Below are positions 4,366-8,631 of a DNA stretch of 8,631 bases, piece after piece. The first letter of the stretch is position 1, and the number at the start of each line of letters is the position of its first letter. The stretch lies in the NCBI GenBank assembly GCA_016201085.1, contig JACQDO010000146.1:1-8631 (forward strand), in the 5' to 3' direction. The notes under the pieces are model-generated. The model searched no databases, was not told the DNA's origin, and worked only from the letters and a program-made list of their open reading frames with translations. Source of the DNA: Hyphomicrobiales bacterium (GTDB taxonomy: Bacteria > Pseudomonadota > Alphaproteobacteria > Rhizobiales > Xanthobacteraceae). The position numbers and the translations under genes are program-made.

Positions 4366-6633
4366 TCACGGATTGACGCCGAGCGCCTTCAACTCCGCTT
4401 TGGCGGCTTGCCATTCCTTCGCGCGCTTGGAGCAATCGCTGGCCGCCTGCTTGAACAGCCGCACGGCCTCTTCTTTCGCGTTCTGTCGCATGGCCCAGGC
4501 GCCGCTAAAGAAATACACCTGACAGGTTTGATCCTTCTTCGTCCGCCCGGTCTGCTCTTCGACCGCCGCCAGCGCCGCCGCGGTCGTGTATTGCCCAAGA
4601 TAAAGTTTGATGATGGGCGCGGGCCATTGTTTCATATCGACCTGCTTCGCGCTTTCCGCCAAGCGGCTGGGCAGATTGTTGCGATGGTTGACGATATCGA
4701 GCCACAATGCATTCATGCCGTCATTCGGGTCCAGTTCGATCGCCTGATTGATGTCGACAACGGCCTTGGCGCCGTTTCCGCTATAGAGGTGGAATATCCC
4801 GCGATAGCGGAAAGCCCAGTCGGCCTTGGCGTTGAGCCGGACCGCTTCGTTGTAGTCGGCGAGCGCGTGTTCGTTGTCGTCTTTGGCGAAGTAGGCATCG
4901 CCGCGGTCGACAAAATACGTGGGCCGGTTTGCGTTGATGCGGATCGCCTCGCTGTAGTCGGCAATAGCCCGTTCGAAGTCGCCCTTCTCCACATAGGCAT
5001 CGGCGCGATTGTCGTAAGCGTTGGCGTATTTCGGACTGTTTTTGACAGCCGCGCTATAGGATTCGATCGCCCGGTCGAGGTCTTCCTTGTTCAGATATGC
5101 GAGGCCGCGATTGTTGTGGGCGAGGGCGTTCTGTGGGTTGATGCCGATCGCCTGATCGTAGTCCGCAATGGCGCGGTCGTAGTCCTTTTTGGCGCTATAG
5201 GCGTTGCCGCGATTGTCGTAGGCTGCGCCGTATTTCGGATCGAGCTTGATCGCTTCGCTATAGTCGGCGATGGCGCGGTCGTAATCCTTCTTGTTATAGT
5301 AAGCGAGGCCGCGATCGTTGTAATGAGAGGGATCTTTTGGATCCAGCCGGATCGCCTCGCCGTAATCGGCAATCGCGCGATCGTAGTCCTTCTTGATTTT
5401 GTACAGGTCGCCACGGTTGTCATAGGCAGAGGCATCCCGTGGGTCGATCTTGATGGCCTCGCTGTAATCGGCGATGGCGCGGTCGTAATCCTTCTTGATC
5501 TGGTAAACGCTGCCGCGTTCGGCGTAGTAAGAGGCCTTGTTCGGGTTCAACCGGATTGCCGTGCCGTACTCGGCGAGCGCGCGGTCGTAGTCCTTTTTCT
5601 CGGAGTGCACCAAGCCGCGGTTGAAATAGGCGGATGCGTTTTGCGGGTTGAGATTGATCGCAATGCCGTAATCCGCGACGGCGCGATCGTAATCTTTTTT
5701 GTTGAAGTAGGCGTTGCCGCGATTGAAGAAAACGTCGCTCTCTTTGTAATCGTAGCGGATCGCGTCGCTGTATTCGGCAATCGCGCGATCATGGTCGGAC
5801 TTGTTGGCGTAGGCGAGGCCGCGATTGAAATAGGCAATGGCATATTTCGGATTGATCCGGATGGCCCGGTCGTAATCCTCGATGGCGCGGTCGTAGTTTT
5901 TTCGGACCGCGAATATCAGGCCGCGATTGCTGTAGGTGGTGGACTGCTCGGGATCGAGTCGCAGCGCCTCGTTATAGTCGCTAAGCGCGCGATCGTAATC
6001 TTCCTTGTCGTAATAAGCGAGGCCGCGATTGGCGTAAGCAAGCGCGTAGCGGGAATCGTAGCGCAGCGTCGCGTTGTAGTCGGAGATGGCTTGATCGTAA
6101 TCCTTCTTGTCGTAATAGGCGAGGCCGCGATTGTAGTAAGCGAGCTTGTCGGGGCTGATCCTGATGGCCGCGTTGTAGTCGGAGATGGCGCGGTCCTTGT
6201 CGCCCTTGAGGTTATAAACATTGCCGCGCGCGACGTAGGCGGATGCATATTTGGGGTCGAGCCGCAACGCCTCGTTGTAGTCGGACAAGCCGCGCTCGAG
6301 CTGCCCGCTGTTTTTATAGGCGAGGCCGCGGTTATGGAAGGCGATCACGCTGCGCGGAGTGAGCCGCAGCGCTTCGCTATAATCCGAGATGGCGCGCTCG
6401 TACTCCTTCCTTGCATAATAGATCAGGCCGCGGTTGATGAAGGCGATGGAACGGTTGCCGGTTGTCTCGCGACCGGACTGGATCAGCGTCGTGCAGTTTC
6501 TGATCTGCAAATCCCAATCGAGATTCAAATCGCCCGTGCAATTGCGCCATTGCGGCGCCAACTGAGCGTTCGCAACGCTGATCGTCGCGGCCAGCGCCAT
6601 AGCGCTTGCGATCACCCTTGCGGATTTTGTCAT
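4366..6633 (-). CDS. Exported tetratricopeptide-repeat (TPR) protein, about 17 repeats
   Basis: Probably a periplasmic or secreted scaffold for protein-protein contacts; the partner is unknown. Of 755 residues, 1-23 form a signal peptide (MTKSARV, a hydrophobic run, cleavage likely after ANA). There is no lipobox cysteine. Residues about 63-638 are about 17 tandem TPR units of mostly 34 residues, with the recurring pattern NRGxAYxxKKDYDRAIADYSEAIxLDP. The C-terminal region (about 650-755) contains WPAPIIKLYLGQ and a further helical pair with CQVYFFSGAWAMRQ; it resembles the C-terminal part of NlpI-like TPR proteins and may be capped by its cysteines. ATG 6633 was chosen because it begins the signal peptide and has GGAGGA at 6642-6637; the frame stays open upstream to 6702, but those residues look like noncoding sequence. 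It follows the Bug protein gene on the same strand by 168 bp and converges on the LysR gene. It contributes no enzymatic motif. Confidence 0.9.
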   Translation of the reverse strand: MTKSARVIASAMALAATISVANAQLAPQWRNCTGDLNLDWDLQIRNCTTLIQSGRETTGNRSIAFINRGLIYYARKEYERAISDYSEALRLTPRSVIAFHNRGLAYKNSGQLERGLSDYNEALRLDPKYASAYVARGNVYNLKGDKDRAISDYNAAIRISPDKLAYYNRGLAYYDKKDYDQAISDYNATLRYDSRYALAYANRGLAYYDKEDYDRALSDYNEALRLDPEQSTTYSNRGLIFAVRKNYDRAIEDYDRAIRINPKYAIAYFNRGLAYANKSDHDRAIAEYSDAIRYDYKESDVFFNRGNAYFNKKDYDRAVADYGIAINLNPQNASAYFNRGLVHSEKKDYDRALAEYGTAIRLNPNKASYYAERGSVYQIKKDYDRAIADYSEAIKIDPRDASAYDNRGDLYKIKKDYDRAIADYGEAIRLDPKDPSHYNDRGLAYYNKKDYDRAIADYSEAIKLDPKYGAAYDNRGNAYSAKKDYDRAIADYDQAIGINPQNALAHNNRGLAYLNKEDLDRAIESYSAAVKNSPKYANAYDNRADAYVEKGDFERAIADYSEAIRINANRPTYFVDRGDAYFAKDDNEHALADYNEAVRLNAKADWAFRYRGIFHLYSGNGAKAVVDINQAIELDPNDGMNALWLDIVNHRNNLPSRLAESAKQVDMKQWPAPIIKLYLGQYTTAAALAAVEEQTGRTKKDQTCQVYFFSGAWAMRQNAKEEAVRLFKQAASDCSKRAKEWQAAKAELKALGVNP
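4720..6447 (-). repeat. Tandem ~102-bp TPR-coding repeat array
   Basis: About 17 units of roughly 102 bp encode the TPR domain. DYxxA-type helix B motifs recur at residues 78, 111, 145, 178, 212, 246, 280, 314, 348, 382, 416, 450, 484, 518, 552, 586 and 620; the 33-residue steps come from one-residue-shorter units. Units starting at 382, 416, 450 and 484 share KDYDRAIADY almost exactly, and the DNA is also alike, with GATGGCGCGGTCGTA-like blocks on the plus strand. Units at the ends (111, 586, 620) have drifted. This suggests recent duplication or gene conversion in the middle of the array. Confidence 0.85.
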
Positions 6634-6636
6634 TTG

Positions 6637-6661
6637 TCCTCCCCTTCGGGTTGAGCCCCGA
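6637..6661 (-). promoter_or_regulatory. Strong ribosome binding site of the TPR gene with a small upstream hairpin
   Basis: On the minus strand GGGGAGGA (6644-6637) sits 3 bases before ATG 6633 and decides the start. Just upstream, TCGGG and CCCGA (6661-6657 with 6650-6646) can form a 5-bp stem with a 6-base loop. No clear promoter could be named in the remaining intergenic sequence (6662-6801); it has a T-run at 6668-6673 region but no convincing -10/-35 pair and no clear terminator for the upstream gene. Confidence 0.5.
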
Positions 6662-6801
6662 TTGGGTAAAAAATGACACAAGTCCCGGGCGATGTCAGCC
6701 ACATCTCACCGCGCGACCACCAAGGCGGACATGGTTAGGTTGTGCGCGGCCTGGCTTTGCAATCGGCCGTCTGCGGGCGCGGGTGGCGGCGGAACAGGGC
6801 G

Positions 6802-7782
6802 CTATTGCGGCTGTATCCCAGCGTCCTTGATGACGGCGGTCCAGCGCGCGAGGTCGGCTTTTATGAATGCGCCGAACTCGGCCGGCTCGTTGGCAACGGG
6901 TGCCATGCCCTGCTGGCTGAACATCTCGACCACGTCGGGGGCAGCAACCGCTTTGGCGACTTCGTCGCGCAATTTCTTGGCGATGGCGGCCGGTGTGTTC
7001 GGTGGCGCCAGCAGGCCGAAATAATTGGAGATGGTGAAATCCTTGTAGCCGGATTCCACAATTGTCGGTACGTCGGGCAGCGCCGGAGAGCGCTTGGCAC
7101 CGGTGACCGCCAATCCCACGACCTTGCCGGATTTTACCTGTTCGACTTGCACCGGCATGGCATCGAACATCGCGTCGATATGATCGCCGAGCAGGTCGTT
7201 GAGCGCGGCGGCGGCGCCTTTATAGGGCACGTTGACGATCGCGATGCCGGCGTTCAGGCGCAGCATTTCAGCGGCCAGGAACAGCGAGCCGCCCACGCCG
7301 CCGCCCGAGCCGAACGTCAGCTTGCCCGGGTTCTTCTTGCCGTGGACGACCAGGTCGCCGACGGTCTTGACGTTGAGGCTTTTGCGCGCCACCAGAATGA
7401 ACGGCCCTTCCGACACTTCCGTCACCGGCGTGAACTCACGAATGTCGAACGGATAATTCTTGTGCGCGGGCTGCGTCACGAGCGCGCCCGCCGAAATCAT
7501 GAACAGCGTTCGCCCGTCCGGCGGGGCGTTCATGAGTTCTCGATAGGCCAGTTCGAAGGCGCCGCCCGGCTTGTTCTCGACATAGACATTGGTTTGCAGG
7601 CTGGCCGAGAGCTTCTGGGCGATCAAGCGCGCCGTGATATCGGTGGCGCCGCCGGCCACCAGGCCGACGATGATGCGGATCGGCTTGCCGGAAAAATCCT
7701 GCGCGCGCACCGGCTGCGCCGACATCAGCGCCATGCATGTCAACAGCATGGCAAATATTGCCGCCCGCCTGGGATGATGCAT
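6802..7782 (-). CDS. Bug-family periplasmic solute-binding protein (tripartite tricarboxylate transporter type)
   Basis: Exported binding protein that captures a carboxylate-type ligand in the periplasm. The 326 residues begin with a signal peptide (about 1-28, cleavage near PVRA/QDF). The mature part shows the family hallmarks in order: GKPIRIIVGLVAGGATDITA (32-51), VYVENKPGGA (67-76), PPDGRTLFMISAGAL (87-101), PFDIREFTPV (111-120), VPYKGAAAALNDLLGDHIDA (185-204), and VTGAKRSPALPDVPTIVESG (226-245). Length is typical. ATG 7782 has GGGAGGGG (7793-7786) just upstream; the frame stays open to 8256, but that stretch overlaps the transglycosylase gene and is not coding. No TctA or TctB membrane partner is in view, which is common for Bug proteins in beta- and alphaproteobacteria. 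It may serve a distant transporter or a sensor. The ligand cannot be named. No functional tie to the ThDP/ABC operon is shown. Confidence 0.94.
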   Translation of the reverse strand: MHHPRRAAIFAMLLTCMALMSAQPVRAQDFSGKPIRIIVGLVAGGATDITARLIAQKLSASLQTNVYVENKPGGAFELAYRELMNAPPDGRTLFMISAGALVTQPAHKNYPFDIREFTPVTEVSEGPFILVARKSLNVKTVGDLVVHGKKNPGKLTFGSGGGVGGSLFLAAEMLRLNAGIAIVNVPYKGAAAALNDLLGDHIDAMFDAMPVQVEQVKSGKVVGLAVTGAKRSPALPDVPTIVESGYKDFTISNYFGLLAPPNTPAAIAKKLRDEVAKAVAAPDVVEMFSQQGMAPVANEPAEFGAFIKADLARWTAVIKDAGIQPQ

Positions 7783-7898
7783 CGGCCCCTCCCGCTGCCG
7801 GAAAGTTTGACCCGGATCGCGGGGAGGGACAAGCCACCCCAGGCTTAAAGAGCGGCCGTTGGCGAGTTTTATTGGGTGCGCGCCCCATGACGCGGCAA

Positions 7899-8631
7899 TC
7901 AGCCGCCTTGCCTTAGCCGCGCCAGCACCTTCAGCCCGGCATAGCCGTCGGCCGGTTCCATGTTGACCTTCTTCTGATAGGCGAGGATCGCTTTGATCGT
8001 GTCGGTGCCGCTGCGGCCGTCGATGCCGTCGACCTTGTAGCCGAGATCTTTCAGCCGGCGCTGGATTTCCATGACCTCTTTCACGGTCGGCGTACGCTCG
8101 CCGCCGGGAAACTGCTGGCGGAAGGGCGGGTCGCCGCGCACCAGATCGCCGAGATGCACCAGCGCCAGCGCGTAATTGGTCGAGGGATTGTAGGAATACA
8201 CCGCACGGAAATTCTGCCCGATGAGGAAGGCCGGCCCGCCGGACACCGGCAGCCACAGTTTCACCATGTCGTTGGGCCGCGCGAACGCCGCGCCGTCGGC
8301 GCGCTTGACGCCGAGCTCATGCCATTTGGCGTAAGGGCGCATGGTCCGGTTATTGGCAAGCCGCACTTGGTGCGCCGAAAGCTTGACCTCGCAGCCCCAG
8401 GCTTCGCCGCGCCGCCATTTGCCGCGCTCGGCCAGATAGCGCGCAGTGCCGGCCAGCGAATCGTCCGGCTTGCCGAACGGCGAGATGCGGCCGTCGCGGT
8501 CGTAGTCGACGCCCATGCGCAGCCACACCTCCGGCATCCATTGCGTATGGCCCATGGCGCCGGCCCAGGAGCCGATCATGTCGCGGGGCTCGCCCCAGCC
8601 GCGCTCGACGATGGTCAGCGCGTTGAGCAGC
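7899..8631 (-). CDS. Lytic murein transglycosylase, MltB-like, with C-terminal peptidoglycan-binding domain (5' part outside window)
   Basis: Periplasmic enzyme that cuts peptidoglycan glycan strands, leaving 1,6-anhydromuramic ends; it acts in wall turnover. The 244 visible residues begin inside the catalytic domain, so the signal peptide and the catalytic glutamate are not seen. The motif GSWAGAMGHTQWMP (visible residues 20-33) is the conserved MltB/SLT_2 segment; DYDRDG (42-47), DSLAGTARYLAERGKW (57-72) and the YNPSTNYALALVHLGDL segment (147-163) also fit. The C-terminal part (about 180-240: VKEVMEIQRRLKDLGYKVDG, then GRSGTDTIKAILAYQKK) is a PG_binding_1 domain, the usual layout in Rhizobiales. 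The gene lies 116 bp upstream of the Bug gene on the same strand; that gap (7783-7898) holds no clear terminator or promoter that I can name. Intact as far as visible. Confidence 0.93.
   Translation of the reverse strand, partial: LLNALTIVERGWGEPRDMIGSWAGAMGHTQWMPEVWLRMGVDYDRDGRISPFGKPDDSLAGTARYLAERGKWRRGEAWGCEVKLSAHQVRLANNRTMRPYAKWHELGVKRADGAAFARPNDMVKLWLPVSGGPAFLIGQNFRAVYSYNPSTNYALALVHLGDLVRGDPPFRQQFPGGERTPTVKEVMEIQRRLKDLGYKVDGIDGRSGTDTIKAILAYQKKVNMEPADGYAGLKVLARLRQGG

Noticed and set aside
4285..6654. A 789-codon open frame on the plus strand, opposite the TPR gene, with repeated hydrophobic segments.
   Set aside because: It is the mirror of the tandem TPR codons: a stop-free antisense frame repeated with the same 102-bp period. 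It runs from inside the LysR gene, has no ribosome site, and its apparent repeats come from the TPR units. The minus strand has a signal peptide, a strong Shine-Dalgarno and a known fold.
6634..6702. Extra 23 residues before the TPR protein's signal peptide.
   Set aside because: They would bury the signal peptide and place the strong Shine-Dalgarno inside the coding sequence; ATG 6633 is better supported.
6681..6720. Possible terminator for the Bug gene: GATGT/ACATC hairpin followed by a T-run.
   Set aside because: The stem is 5 bp and the T-run lies more than ten bases beyond it, so the arrangement does not fit an intrinsic terminator.
7783..8256. N-terminal extension of the Bug protein frame to 484 residues.
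   Set aside because: It overlaps the transglycosylase gene on the same strand in another frame, and the signal peptide with a strong ribosome site begins at 7782.

Overview
The window looks like a chromosomal stretch of a GC-rich alphaproteobacterium, probably Hyphomicrobiales (Bradyrhizobium/Xanthobacteraceae-like). This is inferred from the high GC content, an orphan Bug-type binding protein, a long NRG-x-AY/DYDRAI-type TPR protein and a MltB-like transglycosylase with a C-terminal peptidoglycan-binding domain. No rRNA, tRNA, CRISPR array or transposase was seen, and no gene-free stretch exceeds 300 bases.

Region 1 (1-3331): a minus-strand operon reads from about 3243 leftwards. It encodes a thiamine-diphosphate (ThDP) enzyme of the acetolactate synthase/benzoylformate decarboxylase superfamily, then an ABC transporter ATPase and an ABC permease of the nitrate/sulfonate/taurine importer type. 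The permease is cut by the left edge. Gene spacing is 7 bp, then a 4-bp ATGA overlap, so the three are almost certainly co-transcribed. The likely theme is import of a small organic anion and ThDP-dependent cleavage of it or a derivative; the substrate is unknown. Between this operon and a divergent LysR-type regulator lie three inverted repeats spaced about 32-33 bp apart, overlapping two back-to-back promoter candidates.

Region 2 (3332-4339): the LysR-type regulator gene starts at TTG. Its effector-binding domain contains an in-frame 84-bp palindromic element (3961-4044) that adds about 26-28 residues, rich in arginine and lysine, at a predicted beta-hairpin turn. This is the most unusual feature of the window: a repeat-like DNA hairpin tolerated inside a coding sequence.

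Region 3 (4366-6633, minus): a secreted or periplasmic protein with about 17 tandem 34-residue TPR units and an NlpI-like C-terminal region. It converges on the LysR gene with a 26-bp gap. The central units are much more alike than the outer ones.

Region 4 (6802-8631, minus): a Bug-family (tripartite tricarboxylate transporter type) periplasmic binding protein without membrane partners in view, preceded by the C-terminal part of a lytic murein transglycosylase cut by the right edge. Functional links between regions 3-4 and the ThDP/ABC operon are not shown by the sequence.
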